A DNA stretch of 64,000 nucleotides from an uncultured Paraglaciecola sp. (lineage in GTDB: Bacteria > Pseudomonadota > Gammaproteobacteria > Enterobacterales > Alteromonadaceae). Below the pieces are notes generated by a model. That model was given only the letters and a program-made list of their open reading frames with translations, ran no database searches and was not told the DNA's origin. A program made the position numbers and the translations under genes. Positions 9,597 through 19,352 of the stretch are shown in pieces. The stretch is from positions 186,001-250,000 of the forward strand of contig CANMKA010000001.1 of the NCBI GenBank assembly GCA_947498355.1, written 5' to 3'. Numbering within the stretch: position 1 is the first letter of the stretch; every line of letters begins with the position of its first letter.

Positions 9597-9700
9597 TCAA
9601 GCACCCTCTTGTATGTAAATAAAATAATAGCTGGTAATTTTATATCAGTATCAGATCAGCACCTAACGTTTTTATAAGCAATGGAAATATTGAATGAAAT

Positions 9701-10303
9701 TCAATCTAATTCTGAGGTTAAATCCGCCAACTTTGCCAAATCTTGCACAGTATCTATGTCTAATGCTGCCCGCGAACAAGGTACCCTAATCAAAGTTTTT
9801 GCGTATTGTTCAATAATCTGCTTTGCCCCTTTGTCTCCAGTTAGAGCGCCAAGCTGAGAAAAATAATGCTTGGGAAATATCGCAGGCACTCCAAGTTGAC
9901 CTGCGTACTCAGATACCAAGATACGATCTGGATGTTGTTGATAGGCTTTAATTAACGTGCAAACATCAAAGCGACTAAGGGCAACTTGATCGGCCAGCGT
10001 TACCATCACTGCGTTACAAGCTTTTGGCGCGGCTTTTACCGCAGACGATAGGCTATGACCCATACCTAACTGCCAATCTTGGCCAGTATGCACTTTTATA
10101 TAGGAAGGTAAAATCTTCTTTATAGTTTGCTGGTACGCGCCTAACACTAAGGCAAAACTGTCTAGATTAGCGATGAGCTGTTGTTGTTCAAAAAAAGGTG
10201 CTAACGCTTTAACGATTAAAGGTTGACCATTAAGGGATGCAATTTGCTTTGGCGAGCCAAATCTTTGGCTTTTTCCAGCAGCCAACATGATGACGTGCAA
10301 CAC
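9701..10303 (-). CDS. MocA-like molybdenum cofactor nucleotidyltransferase
   Basis: This MobA/MocA-type nucleotidyltransferase of about 200 residues starts with the nucleotide-binding signature IMLAAGKSQRFGSPK. It continues with a GMGHSLSSAV segment and ADQVALS, where MocA proteins have a metal-binding ADQP or ADMP. MocA transfers CMP to molybdopterin for xanthine-dehydrogenase-type enzymes. It follows an XdhC gene, as is usual for that role. I chose the GTG at 10303, just past the xdhC stop. A GTG at 10339 inside xdhC is possible and would add 12 residues. GTP- rather than CTP-specificity cannot be excluded. Confidence 0.78.
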   Translation of the reverse strand: MLHVIMLAAGKSQRFGSPKQIASLNGQPLIVKALAPFFEQQQLIANLDSFALVLGAYQQTIKKILPSYIKVHTGQDWQLGMGHSLSSAVKAAPKACNAVMVTLADQVALSRFDVCTLIKAYQQHPDRILVSEYAGQLGVPAIFPKHYFSQLGALTGDKGAKQIIEQYAKTLIRVPCSRAALDIDTVQDLAKLADLTSELD

Positions 10304-10304
10304 C

Positions 10305-11309
10305 TTAAAGCACACCACTGATAGATTGGCCACTACCACCTTCTAACAGAGCATGAACCTCAGCAATAATCGATAACGCGATAGATTCGGGAAGTTCTCC
10401 GCCGAGATCTAACCCCATTGGACTAGCCAAAGCGACGGGTAAATCAGCCGCTGACATCCCTGCGTGTGCCAAGACTCTGGCCGTTCGATGAGTTGGCCCT
10501 AACACCCCTAGATATTCTAACTGAGTAGCATTTTGGCTAGTAAGTAACAGCGCCTTGGCATCCAGTTCAATGTTGTGGGTCAGAATAATAGCGCCGCGTA
10601 ACTGTGAGATAAAGTCACATGAAGACAATTGCTCTATGGGTTGGCGAATGATTTGTCTTACGCCATCGAAATACTGGGCCTTAGCATAGGCAGGCCTTGG
10701 CTCTATTAAGACAATTGACCAACCTAATTCTTTGCCCATAGCGACTAACGGAATGGCGTCTTGGCCACCACCGAATATTGCAACACTAGGAGCAGGATAA
10801 AGAGTTTGTTCAAAGTACGTTTCATCCAAGCCTACTTGAGGATTATGACTTTTAATCCTTTGCCCTTGAAGCACAGTGACCTGATTATCCGGAGGAACGG
10901 CACCAATATTTTGCCGATAGGTTACCGAGTGGCCTTGTTGTAAAGCTTTTTGCAGTGAAATTATGTCTAAATAGTGATTCGACGCGCTAATTGGCTGCAA
11001 GAGTATTTCGACCATACCGCCACACCCTATGCCGAGTTTCCATGCTAGGTCTTCTTCTTCGCGCATGTCATACTTAACCATACGGTTATGGCCATGCTGC
11101 CAGCAACGCCTAGCTTGAAGCATAATGTCGGACTCTAAGCAGCCTCCGCTTAACATACCAAAATACTGGCCCAAATCATTAATTAGCATCATAGCGCCAG
11201 CCTTTCGGTAAGATGATCCATCCGTTGCTATTATGGTTGCTAAGACCCACTGATGTGTGTCTTTTTGAGTATACCAATGTTCGATTAATTGATTGATTCG
11301 GTTAGGCAT
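10305..11309 (-). CDS. XdhC/CoxI-family molybdoenzyme maturation factor
   Basis: This 334-residue protein has an N-terminal XdhC/CoxI domain (WVLATIIATDGSSYRKAGAMM, then SGGCLE, then GCGG at about 94-97) and a C-terminal Rossmann-type XdhC domain (VAIFGGGQDA, then GPTHRTARVL). XdhC binds molybdopterin cofactor, promotes its sulfuration and inserts it into xanthine dehydrogenase-type enzymes. It is co-directional with and immediately upstream of the mocA-like gene. No xanthine dehydrogenase or other molybdoenzyme subunit is in this window, so the client must be elsewhere. Confidence 0.85.
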   Translation of the reverse strand: MPNRINQLIEHWYTQKDTHQWVLATIIATDGSSYRKAGAMMLINDLGQYFGMLSGGCLESDIMLQARRCWQHGHNRMVKYDMREEEDLAWKLGIGCGGMVEILLQPISASNHYLDIISLQKALQQGHSVTYRQNIGAVPPDNQVTVLQGQRIKSHNPQVGLDETYFEQTLYPAPSVAIFGGGQDAIPLVAMGKELGWSIVLIEPRPAYAKAQYFDGVRQIIRQPIEQLSSCDFISQLRGAIILTHNIELDAKALLLTSQNATQLEYLGVLGPTHRTARVLAHAGMSAADLPVALASPMGLDLGGELPESIALSIIAEVHALLEGGSGQSISGVL

Positions 11310-11371
11310 TTAGGCAGAGAAACTCATGTAACGGGCGATATTTATGCCTCTATATAGCCATAAATGTAGGC

Positions 11372-11390
11372 AAAAGATCAACAGGCCCTA
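11372..11390. repeat. Possible orphan terminal repeat of the MITE family seen at 30.7 kb
   Basis: AAAAGATCAACAGGCCCTA matches the right end of the element at 30669-30809 (AAAAGATCAGCACGCCCTA) at 17 of 19 positions. I see no convincing left end or interior. It lies between xdhC and cysK and may be a relic or a chance match. Confidence 0.35.
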
Positions 11391-11544
11391 ACTTATATCA
11401 AAAAAACACTTTGAATTTTGACGATTGAGCCTAATCTAATTAAGTTAAGGTCCTACGGTAGTGATTTACCGTTAGCTGAACAAAAGACGCGATATCTCCG
11501 GTCTGTTGATTTGATACAAAACAAATACTTAAAAAGGAAACAAG

Positions 11545-12510
11545 ATGCAAATTTACGACGACAATACTCTATCTATTGGTAAGACTCCCCTCGTTAAACT
11601 TAATCGAGTCACATCTGGCAATGTTTACGCCAAGATAGAATCAAGAAATCCGAGTTTTAGTGTTAAATGTCGTATCGGTGCCAACATGATTTGGGACGCT
11701 GAAAAGAAAGGTACACTTAAGCCAGGTATGGAACTTGTTGAAGCCACCAGTGGTAACACTGGCATTGCATTAGCCTTCGTTGCTGCATCAAAAGGCTACA
11801 AGCTTACCTTAACTATGCCAAGTTCTATGAGTCTTGAACGTCGTAAACTACTTAAAGCAATGGGCGCAAATTTAGTGCTAACTGACGCACCTAAGGGCAT
11901 GAAAGGCGCAATTGCTGCCGCTGAAGAAATCGTTGCATCTGATCCTGCAAAGTATTTACCTCTACATCAATTCGAAAACCCTGCCAACCCAGAAATCCAC
12001 GAAAAAACCACAGGCCCTGAAATTTGGAACGATACAGACGGTAAAATCGACGCATTCGTTGCAGGTGTTGGGACAGGCGGAACGATTACCGGTGTTAGCC
12101 GTTACATCAAAAACGAGCAAGGTAAAGCCATTGTGTCGGTTGCGGTAGAGCCAACAGACTCTCCAGTTATTACCCAAGCCAAAGCCGGCGAAGAATTAAC
12201 GCCAGGACCACATAAAATCCAAGGTATTGGCGCAGGATTTATTCCAGGTAATCTAGATCTAGACATCATTGATGAAGTTGAGCAAGTTAGTAACGAAGAA
12301 TGTATGGCAATGGCCCACCGTCTAATGAAAGAAGAAGGCATGCTAGTAGGTATTTCTTCGGGTGCAGCAGTAGTTGCGGCCAAGCGGTTTGCAGAAAGAC
12401 CTGAAAACGCCGACAAACACGTAGTCGTTTTACTAGCAAGTGGTGCTGAACGTTATTTAAGTAGTCCATTGTTTGCTGGTGAGTTTTCTGATGCGGAAAA
12501 CGTTCAATAA
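11545..12510 (+). CDS. cysK: Cysteine synthase A (O-acetylserine sulfhydrylase)
   Basis: This 321-residue PLP enzyme makes cysteine from O-acetylserine and sulfide. The PLP lysine is Lys41 in [11 protein letters not shown]. The substrate loop is [11 protein letters not shown], the phosphate-binding loop is [11 protein letters not shown], and GISSGAA is near the C-terminus. Length and sequence track E. coli CysK (323) throughout and differ from CysM, which is shorter and has a different active-site loop. The ATG is preceded by AAAAAGGA. A hairpin (ACGGTA/TACCGT, 11455-11472) sits about 75 nt upstream of the start. The gene is monocistronic with its own terminator. Confidence 0.95.
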   Translation: MQIYDDNTLSIGKTPLVKLNRVTSGNVYAKIESRNPSFSVKCRIGANMIWDAEKKGTLKPGMELVEATSGNTGIALAFVAASKGYKLTLTMPSSMSLERRKLLKAMGANLVLTDAPKGMKGAIAAAEEIVASDPAKYLPLHQFENPANPEIHEKTTGPEIWNDTDGKIDAFVAGVGTGGTITGVSRYIKNEQGKAIVSVAVEPTDSPVITQAKAGEELTPGPHKIQGIGAGFIPGNLDLDIIDEVEQVSNEECMAMAHRLMKEEGMLVGISSGAAVVAAKRFAERPENADKHVVVLLASGAERYLSSPLFAGEFSDAENVQ

Positions 12511-12544
12511 GTAATGCTCAGTCAATAACGACAGTCACACTTAC

Positions 12545-12572
12545 AAAAGGGAAGCTTTGCTTCCCTTTTTTT
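12545..12572 (+). terminator. cysK terminator
   Basis: The stem AAAAGGGAAGC/GCTTCCCTTTT with a 3-nt loop is followed by a T-run to 12572. It is an intrinsic terminator 35 nt after the cysK stop. Confidence 0.9.
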
Positions 12573-12620
12573 ATGCAAAATACTAACATGGGATACCTTA
12601 GTATTCAGATGGATTGAAGT

Positions 12621-13064
12621 ATGTTAAAAAAACTCGCGTATTGCTTGATACTGGTTGTATTGGTAGCTAGTTGTAAGGAAGAAGCCCCAAAACGTGGCGC
12701 AGGTAAGTTTGGTATGCTCGACCAAAATACACCGGAATTTGCTGCTACAGAGTTTTTTAATCAAATTTACCATACCAAAGACTTATCTGGCGCATTAAAG
12801 CTCAGCTCCCCGAGCATGGCCCGCTTACTTCGCTCTTATCACACCAATAAAGCCGTCCAAAAACATGTGTTGAATATGCGTTTTGACAAAGTAGAAATTC
12901 AACCCAGTACCCGCAGCGCAGGACGTAATGAATTTGCCCAAGAGGCGCAAATTTCGTTGTTTTTCGAGGGTAAATTAAATGGCAATGTATTAAAAGATTT
13001 GCGCGTTATAGAGTTAGTTAAAATTAAAGATATTTGGAAAGTTAATCGCGTTAGCGAAGGGTAA
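12621..13064 (+). CDS. Small lipoprotein of unknown function
   Basis: This 147-residue protein has a lipoprotein signal peptide; the lipobox LVASC puts the lipidated Cys at position 18. The mature part begins EEAPKRGAGKFG and contains TPEFAATEFFNQIYHTKDLSGALKLSS. That reads like a one-domain NTF2-like or DUF4878-like fold with a C-terminal strand ending IKDIWKVNRV. No catalytic residues are evident. It is probably an exported, membrane-anchored protein. The fold suggestion is weak. It is convergent with the gamma-glutamyltransferase gene. Confidence 0.7.
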   Translation: MLKKLAYCLILVVLVASCKEEAPKRGAGKFGMLDQNTPEFAATEFFNQIYHTKDLSGALKLSSPSMARLLRSYHTNKAVQKHVLNMRFDKVEIQPSTRSAGRNEFAQEAQISLFFEGKLNGNVLKDLRVIELVKIKDIWKVNRVSEG

Positions 13065-13139
13065 TAGGCGTAGCTTTTCCTTGTTACCCTATAAGATATT
13101 CATGAGTTAGCGACATTAAGCAAAAAAATTGCAGCTAGC

Positions 13140-14882
13140 TCACAGCCCTACTGCAACGCCTTCTCTTCTTGGATCTGCCCCACCGATAATCATACCGTTT
13201 TTAATTTGAAAGCCGTGCAGACCACTATTAAGATCTCTTATTTGTACCTTATGTCCCATTTTCTCTAATTCGGGCTGTAACTGCTCAGCACTGGTGCCCT
13301 TCTCAAGGGCAGTGTAATCATTGCGATTGGTAATATTAGGAAGATTAATCGCTTGTTGAATATCTAAGTTCCAATCTAATACCCCAATTAAACTTTTGGC
13401 TACGTAATTAATAATACGGCTCCCGCCGGGAGATCCCACTGCTAGCATTAAATTACCTTTTTCATCAAATACCATAGTTGGACTCATAGCGCTACGCGGA
13501 CGTTTTTTTGGCTCTACTCGATTAAGCACTGCGCGATTACTTTTGTAGGGGTTAAACGAAAAATCGGTTAGTTGATTATTCAGTAAAAAGCCCTCAACCA
13601 TCAAACCCGAACCAAATGCAAACTCGATACTTGAGGTAATAGAAATGGCATTGCCTTGTTTATCAATAATCGAAAAATGGCTAGTACTGGGTAAATCGTA
13701 TTCCTGAGTACTTGCAAAATTCATATGCGGAAAAGGCTTGCCTGCTTGAGCACGCCCCATGTCTTTGTCTAACCTGATTTTACTACCACGATCTTGTAAG
13801 TAACGCTCGCTTAGCATAGCGCTAAAAGGTAAATGACTAAAATCAGTGTCTGCCACATACATATCTCTGTCGGCATACGCTAAACGAGATGCCTGAGTAA
13901 ACAGGTGACTAGCCAATACAGAATTGGCAGGATATTGAGCTAGGTTATAGGGCTCTAGTAACTTGAGGATTTGTAAGGTATTGATCCCTCCAGAGCTCGG
14001 CGGTGGCATGCCACAAATTTGATGTTTCTTGTACTTCCCGCACACCGGGCGACGTTTTACGGCCTCATAGGCTGCCATATCATCGGTTCGCAAAAAACCT
14101 GGGTTAATACTTGCGAACTCCACAGCTTTTACAATCTTATCGGCAATATTACCTTTATAAAAACTGTCTGCTCCTTCTTTGGCAATTGTGGTTAAGGTTC
14201 TCGCAAGAGCGCTATTCTTTTTAACTTGACCAGCTTTTAAACCCTGCCCCTCTGGATAAAAGTAAACCGATGAAGTTCTAAATTTTCGTAAACCAGGATG
14301 CAGTTCTAAGTTAACCAATTTGGCAAGACGCTCAGACACAGTAAAGCCTTTTGCAGACAAATCTATCGTTTCGTCGAATAGCTCATTCCAAGGCAAGACA
14401 CCGAATTGTTTGTGTACCATATCTAGAGCTTTTAATGTACCAGGCACGCCTACTGAACGCCCACCAACGACAGCCTCTTTCCAAGGCATAGGCTTGTTGT
14501 CTTTTAGAAATAAGTCAATGTTTACTCGGCTAGGCGCGGTTTCTCGGCCATCGTACGCATGTAATGTTTTACTTTTATTGTCCCAATATAAAATGAAGCT
14601 ACCACCCCCTATTCCCGATGATTGAGGCTCAACTAAGGTCAACATACTTTGTACAGCAATTGCAGCATCAATGGCATTGCCGCCTTTATTTATGATTTGT
14701 TTACCTACCCAAGAAGCATAAGGGTTGGCTGCCACTACCATGTATTCTTTGGCCGAATATGCTTTCTTTTTATATATACCTGTAGCGGCTTCTGGCTCCC
14801 TATCTTCTCGTTTATCTTTCGATAAAACAGGGTGCGCCACAACCATTAATATACTTATAATTATTAGGGGTATTCTGAACAA
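13140..14882 (-). CDS. ggt: Gamma-glutamyltransferase (periplasmic)
   Basis: This Ntn-hydrolase hydrolyses or transfers the gamma-glutamyl group of glutathione and is self-cleaved into two subunits. The nucleophile is Thr400 in PSTSHFSIID (numbered from the chosen start); the conserved PPPSSGG and GSPGGSRIINYV loops are present. The frame is open to a TTG at 14990. I prefer the TTG at 14882, which has AAAAGAG 9 nt upstream, gives a proper signal peptide (MFRIPLIIISILMV, ending PVLS) and a length of 580, equal to E. coli Ggt. Start choice is the main uncertainty. Confidence 0.9.
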   Translation of the reverse strand: MFRIPLIIISILMVVAHPVLSKDKREDREPEAATGIYKKKAYSAKEYMVVAANPYASWVGKQIINKGGNAIDAAIAVQSMLTLVEPQSSGIGGGSFILYWDNKSKTLHAYDGRETAPSRVNIDLFLKDNKPMPWKEAVVGGRSVGVPGTLKALDMVHKQFGVLPWNELFDETIDLSAKGFTVSERLAKLVNLELHPGLRKFRTSSVYFYPEGQGLKAGQVKKNSALARTLTTIAKEGADSFYKGNIADKIVKAVEFASINPGFLRTDDMAAYEAVKRRPVCGKYKKHQICGMPPPSSGGINTLQILKLLEPYNLAQYPANSVLASHLFTQASRLAYADRDMYVADTDFSHLPFSAMLSERYLQDRGSKIRLDKDMGRAQAGKPFPHMNFASTQEYDLPSTSHFSIIDKQGNAISITSSIEFAFGSGLMVEGFLLNNQLTDFSFNPYKSNRAVLNRVEPKKRPRSAMSPTMVFDEKGNLMLAVGSPGGSRIINYVAKSLIGVLDWNLDIQQAINLPNITNRNDYTALEKGTSAEQLQPELEKMGHKVQIRDLNSGLHGFQIKNGMIIGGADPRREGVAVGL

Positions 14883-15059
14883 CAGTGAAAACTCTTTTGA
14901 GTAAAAGAGTAAGGCTAACCATCCATGTCTTGTTTTGCAAACAGAAAAGCCTTTATTGGGTTTAATCACCTTTTGTATAGCAGGGTTCAATTTTTTAAAA
15001 TGAATAAATAACTCATACTTGAGGCAAAAGATTTTCGGAATAAATTTACGATAATAAAA

Positions 15060-15102
15060 ACTAAAAATGCGACTTAAGTCGTTATTAACTTAAGCCGCAT
15101 TT
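15060..15102 (-). terminator. Terminator after the polyferredoxin gene
   Basis: AAATGCGACTTAAG (15065-15078) pairs with CTTAAGCCGCATTT (15089-15102), one mismatch in 14 bp, with a 10-nt loop. On the minus strand the stem runs into TTTTTAGTTTTTATT. Confidence 0.75.
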
Positions 15103-15153
15103 ACCCATTGTTTACAGTTGTATTCGTATTGTGAAGACTAATTGACTAATCCA

Positions 15154-17004
15154 TTAGTTAACCCATGCTTTTTGCTCTTCTGGAGTCATCACTTGAACGA
15201 TTTGCACTGTATCGTCTTTCTTCGACTGATCTACCACAGCTTCTACAGCACCGTTTTCCAGCTTCAATACACCTCGTGGACAAACGGATGAACACACACC
15301 ACAACCAACACATGAAGAACGAACGATATCTGCTCCTCGTTGCGCATAAGATCTAACGTCTATACCCATTTCACAGTAAGTTGAACAGTTACCACATGAA
15401 ATACACTGCGCGCCGTTGGTAGTAATGCGGAAACGTGATTTAAACCGTTGAATAAATCCAATGTATGCAGCTAGTGGGCAGCCAAAACGACACCATACCC
15501 TATTCCCCATTTTAGGATAGAAACCTGTCCCTACTACGCCAGAGAACAAGGCACCTATATAAAAGCCGTAAGCACTGCGCAAGGTATAAGTATCGATTCC
15601 AGCTAGGGTTTTAACCCCAGTAAAGTATGTATATAAAGCGGCACCTGTCATTATCACGGCAAACACTAATACGCCGTGGATCACAACGCGCTCTATGCGC
15701 CATGCTTTCATTGATTTGTCAGAAAGCTGTCTGTAGGGGTCGCCTGCTGTTTCGGCTAAACCACCACATCCGCAGACCCAAGAACAATACCAACGTTTAC
15801 CAAAAAAGTAGGTAAATAAAGGAACAGCGACAACAAACAAGGTAATGCCCCACACTAAGATGAACATACCCACACCGCCACTTGAAGTCAGGCTATCGAG
15901 ATTCCATGCATCAAAGAAGTCGTAATCTAGGGGCCACATGTTTTTCAAATCAGTAGAGGGTTGATTAAGCTTGATTAATATCTCAGGGATTAAGAAAGCA
16001 AAACACGATTGGAAAAAGATAATAGAGCTGGTTCTCGCGATATGGTATTTGCTATGGCGATATTTAATAAACATACGTACGCCCATCACCACAATGGCTA
16101 GGGTATAAATGAAGCCATAAATTGACCAAGAGCCTGCGCCGCTACCATTAAGGGCTTTGAACATTGGGTCAACCAATGATACCCACTCAATGATGTATTC
16201 AGGGAAAAAATACAAGGCAATATATACAGCTACCAAAAACACAGTTACCAGTATGCCGACTAGCCCGCCGTTGGTGGCTGAGTTAGTAAAAACGTTATTA
16301 TTCTTAATTCCAGCAGGGCCTGTATATTTATCAGGAATGATATACATAAGCGCACCCAGGGTGCCAAGCAATACAGACAACACGAAGAACATTCCAGTAT
16401 GTTGTGCAACCACGCCTGAAGAGGCATTTTTAGTCAGTCCATAAATATATTGGCCAGTTTCGTAAGCATAAATGCGTTTGCCATTGGTTACATCAGTAAC
16501 ATTAGCGTTAATCTCTGCTGATTTTTCTCTCAGAACTTGCTCAATTTCACTCAGGGGTTTGCCCTGGGGGCCGGCTAACCATCCTGTGTAGTCTGACAGC
16601 TTCTTAGTCTTGTAAGCTGACTCATCATAGACACTACCGAACACAGTTGGCAAGATTTCCAGATTGTAGTGACCGATACCCTTAACTTCTGCCATTATGG
16701 CGTCAATTTCAGTACTCGAAATGGTGTATCGATCATTTAGAGTCTCGTCGTATTCACTAAAGGTTGAACGGACGGACTCAATAAACGTGACTTTATTTGA
16801 AACTGTTTTGTCCATCAATTCTGACAAATGCGGTTGAATAAGCTGACGATGGGTGTCATTGCCTATTGCATTTTTTAATGCATTGTCGGTTAAGGTAAAG
16901 TTATTGACAAATAACATACCTACAAATACCAAGAAGCCAATAAAAAACATGGACAAACCTGATTTTCTGACGGGGGAAATCCAAGCCATTTGATTATTTT
17001 GCAT
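15154..17004 (-). CDS. NosR/NirI/NapH-like membrane polyferredoxin
   Basis: This 616-residue inner-membrane protein has an N-terminal helix (about 15-35), a periplasmic stretch of about 170 residues and then about seven further membrane segments. The polyferredoxin signatures CSWVCGCGGLAE and CRFGCPLAAYIG occur in the membrane part. A cytoplasmic tail carries two 4Fe-4S clusters (CISCGNCSTYC and CVGCGVCSSVCPRG). This is the NosR/NapH-type plan for moving electrons across the membrane, but without the nos or nap genes nearby. It overlaps the upstream FAD oxidoreductase gene by 11 bp, so the two are surely co-expressed. The likely route is NAD(P)H to FAD protein to this protein to an unknown periplasmic acceptor (inference). 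I do not know a settled gene name. Confidence 0.82.
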   Translation of the reverse strand: MQNNQMAWISPVRKSGLSMFFIGFLVFVGMLFVNNFTLTDNALKNAIGNDTHRQLIQPHLSELMDKTVSNKVTFIESVRSTFSEYDETLNDRYTISSTEIDAIMAEVKGIGHYNLEILPTVFGSVYDESAYKTKKLSDYTGWLAGPQGKPLSEIEQVLREKSAEINANVTDVTNGKRIYAYETGQYIYGLTKNASSGVVAQHTGMFFVLSVLLGTLGALMYIIPDKYTGPAGIKNNNVFTNSATNGGLVGILVTVFLVAVYIALYFFPEYIIEWVSLVDPMFKALNGSGAGSWSIYGFIYTLAIVVMGVRMFIKYRHSKYHIARTSSIIFFQSCFAFLIPEILIKLNQPSTDLKNMWPLDYDFFDAWNLDSLTSSGGVGMFILVWGITLFVVAVPLFTYFFGKRWYCSWVCGCGGLAETAGDPYRQLSDKSMKAWRIERVVIHGVLVFAVIMTGAALYTYFTGVKTLAGIDTYTLRSAYGFYIGALFSGVVGTGFYPKMGNRVWCRFGCPLAAYIGFIQRFKSRFRITTNGAQCISCGNCSTYCEMGIDVRSYAQRGADIVRSSCVGCGVCSSVCPRGVLKLENGAVEAVVDQSKKDDTVQIVQVMTPEEQKAWVN

Positions 17005-18343
17005 GTGTTTGCTCCTTAGTAAAACGCTTGGTTAACCAATGCAAAGGGGAAAGTGATAATTGCGAATTTGGATTTTGCGCATTAAACGTATTGATCACGT
17101 CTTGCTCGTATCGACGGAAAAATTCTGGGTCAAAATTAGCGTCTTTTAAATGCTGAAGTACATATTTTAATTTACAGCTATTTGCTAACCAGTTTTCCCA
17201 GACTTCATGACGCATGCGGATACCAAAGGTATTAATACCGGTTACCACTTGCGTATCGGTTTGATAATTAATCCGTATGCAAAGTTCTTTCTCTGGATGC
17301 TGCCAGTAAAAAGATGAAATGTTATCTACCGGTTCGTTTCCTACAAATCCGTAAGTTTGATATTCGACATCAAAAAACTTGGCAGAATTAAACCAAATAC
17401 CGCGCTCATATTTAGTCCTCTCACCGGCTATCGTCTTAGCAAGGGCTTCGCCTTGCATTTTACCTGTGTACCACAAAGGTTCGATTCGGTTACGGCCTTC
17501 TTCGACATGTATTTCAGCACAATCACCTACGGCATAAACATTCGGAATGTTAGTTTCAAGGTAATCGTTAACTAAAATTCCTCGCCCTACCGCTACCTTG
17601 CTTTGAGAGACAATATCGATATTTGGGTGAACACCCGCAGATAACCCCACAAATTCGCAAGGGATCTCATCACCTTCTTTGGTGATAATAGACTTAGCGC
17701 GACCATCATCCCCAGCCACAACTTCGTGTAATTCAGTATTAAAAAGAAACTTCACTCCATGTTGCTCGCCATGCTTCTGAACTAAAACCGACTCTTCTTT
17801 TGGTAGAATGTTTCCCCAAAAGCGTTCTTCTTTAACGAGAAACGTCACATCAATACCACGAGATAACAGCATTTCTGCCATTTCTATACCAATCAGACCA
17901 CCGCCTACCAAGACTGCACGTTTAGTGCTTTGGCAGTTCTCTTCCATTAACAAGAGGTCTTGATAGTTAAATAAACCCTGAACCCCGGGAAGATCTTGGC
18001 CTATCCAACCAAATTTGTTTGATTGTGAGCCAGTCGCCAACACTAGGTCTGCATACTCAATCTGCTCACCAGACGCTAAGGTAAGATGCTTAGCGTCTGT
18101 ATCAATTGCACAGACGAACCCTTGCTTGAGATCAATACGATTTTTTTGCCAGAAATAGTCTTCGTAAGGTTTAGTGTGCTCGAACTTCATATGTCCCATA
18201 AATATGTACATCAATGCTGTTCTGGAGAAATGATGTTCGGTTTCAGAAGAGATAATTAAAATCTCTCGATCACTGCGCTTACGGACATGTCGGGCTACTG
18301 TGACACCTGCCACTCCATTCCCAATAATTACAAGTCTACTCAT
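16994..18343 (-). CDS. FAD-dependent pyridine-nucleotide oxidoreductase
   Basis: This 449-residue two-dinucleotide-domain flavoprotein has an FAD site VIIGNGVAGVTVARH at residues 4-18, an NAD(P) site AVLVGGGLIGIEMAE near 145, and the second FAD motif NVYAVGDCAE near 290. The overall plan resembles nitrite-reductase small flavoproteins and rubredoxin reductases, without a CxxC redox pair. The C-terminal segment of about 130 residues is unusual and includes many aromatic residues. It is the first gene of the pair with the polyferredoxin (11-bp overlap), suggesting that it feeds electrons to that membrane protein. The physiological partner is unknown. Confidence 0.85.
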   Translation of the reverse strand: MSRLVIIGNGVAGVTVARHVRKRSDREILIISSETEHHFSRTALMYIFMGHMKFEHTKPYEDYFWQKNRIDLKQGFVCAIDTDAKHLTLASGEQIEYADLVLATGSQSNKFGWIGQDLPGVQGLFNYQDLLLMEENCQSTKRAVLVGGGLIGIEMAEMLLSRGIDVTFLVKEERFWGNILPKEESVLVQKHGEQHGVKFLFNTELHEVVAGDDGRAKSIITKEGDEIPCEFVGLSAGVHPNIDIVSQSKVAVGRGILVNDYLETNIPNVYAVGDCAEIHVEEGRNRIEPLWYTGKMQGEALAKTIAGERTKYERGIWFNSAKFFDVEYQTYGFVGNEPVDNISSFYWQHPEKELCIRINYQTDTQVVTGINTFGIRMRHEVWENWLANSCKLKYVLQHLKDANFDPEFFRRYEQDVINTFNAQNPNSQLSLSPLHWLTKRFTKEQTHAK

Positions 18344-18618
18344 AAAGGTGTGTTCCCATTAGTGCAATTAGTATTTTCTATCGACATACAAATTAAGACT
18401 TATTGTATAAGAATTAATCCATAATTTAATTGTGGAGATAAGTATACCTAATATTACGACCAAAACCCTGCTTGATTGTGACTTAGCGCTAACGGTTTTA
18501 TCACAAAAGCTAAACTTTCTGCTTTGGTAAGAGGGACTTATTCAGTAATACCAATGCAACTTATGCCTATTATGCGTTTTGTTCTAGGGCTTATGAGTTA
18601 CGGAAAAAGAACGAGCTA

Positions 18619-19218
18619 TTATGATTTTTTCCAACTTTTGGCAAGCTCGATAGCATCTTTTAAATGTTGCCAAGCTAATAGGCTTTTTTGATACTCTCCG
18701 GCTACACCGTTAAGCTCAATGCCATAAACTGTGAGTCTAAAAGCGAGGATAGAATAGAATGCGTCGACTATACCTGCAGACTCAAACATAAAAGGTATAT
18801 GTGCATAACTAAAAATCTGTTCAATGCGCTCTAGCTCTTGTTGAACGTCTGCATCCAACACGCTTAAAGGAATCACATACTCCAAAGTAAATGGGCATCG
18901 CGCTCTTATACTTTGAAAACCTGAATGTAATTCTGCGCACAAGCTTCGGGCACACGCTCTTTCCGTAATTGAGGGTGGGTATAAGGCACCATTAACACAC
19001 TCATTGAAAAACTCAGCAATTGATAGAGAGTCATGGATCACGACAGAGCCTATATTTAAGGCTGGAACTAATCCGGCAGCAGAATATAAGCGTATTTCAG
19101 ACTTGTGATCAGGCTGAGCTAAATCGATAAGCCTAGTCTCAACGTCTAATTCAGCTAACTGACTACATATCCAAACCCTTAATGACCAAGTTGAATCTGT
19201 CCCCATAATTAAATCCAT
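18619..19218 (-). CDS. Glutathione S-transferase family protein
   Basis: This 199-residue protein has a thioredoxin-like N-terminal domain (TDSTWSLRVWIC, then GLVPAL with the conserved cis-Pro, then IHDSLSIAEFF for glutathione gamma-glutamyl binding) and an all-helical C-terminal domain. A Ser in STWSLR occupies the catalytic position. It is likely a soluble glutathione-dependent enzyme of unknown substrate. The ATG at 19218 has GGGGG upstream. It is a single gene, divergent from rrtA. Confidence 0.8.
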   Translation of the reverse strand: MDLIMGTDSTWSLRVWICSQLAELDVETRLIDLAQPDHKSEIRLYSAAGLVPALNIGSVVIHDSLSIAEFFNECVNGALYPPSITERACARSLCAELHSGFQSIRARCPFTLEYVIPLSVLDADVQQELERIEQIFSYAHIPFMFESAGIVDAFYSILAFRLTVYGIELNGVAGEYQKSLLAWQHLKDAIELAKSWKKS

Positions 19219-19352
19219 TCATAATCCCCCAAGTGATAAATCAATTGGTTTATCAGGTTATATATAAATAGATCCATGTCAATCACATGAAACTAGGATT
19301 AGGTTGGAAGAAATAAAATACAAAAAACACACAAGGCGAATGAGTATGTAAA

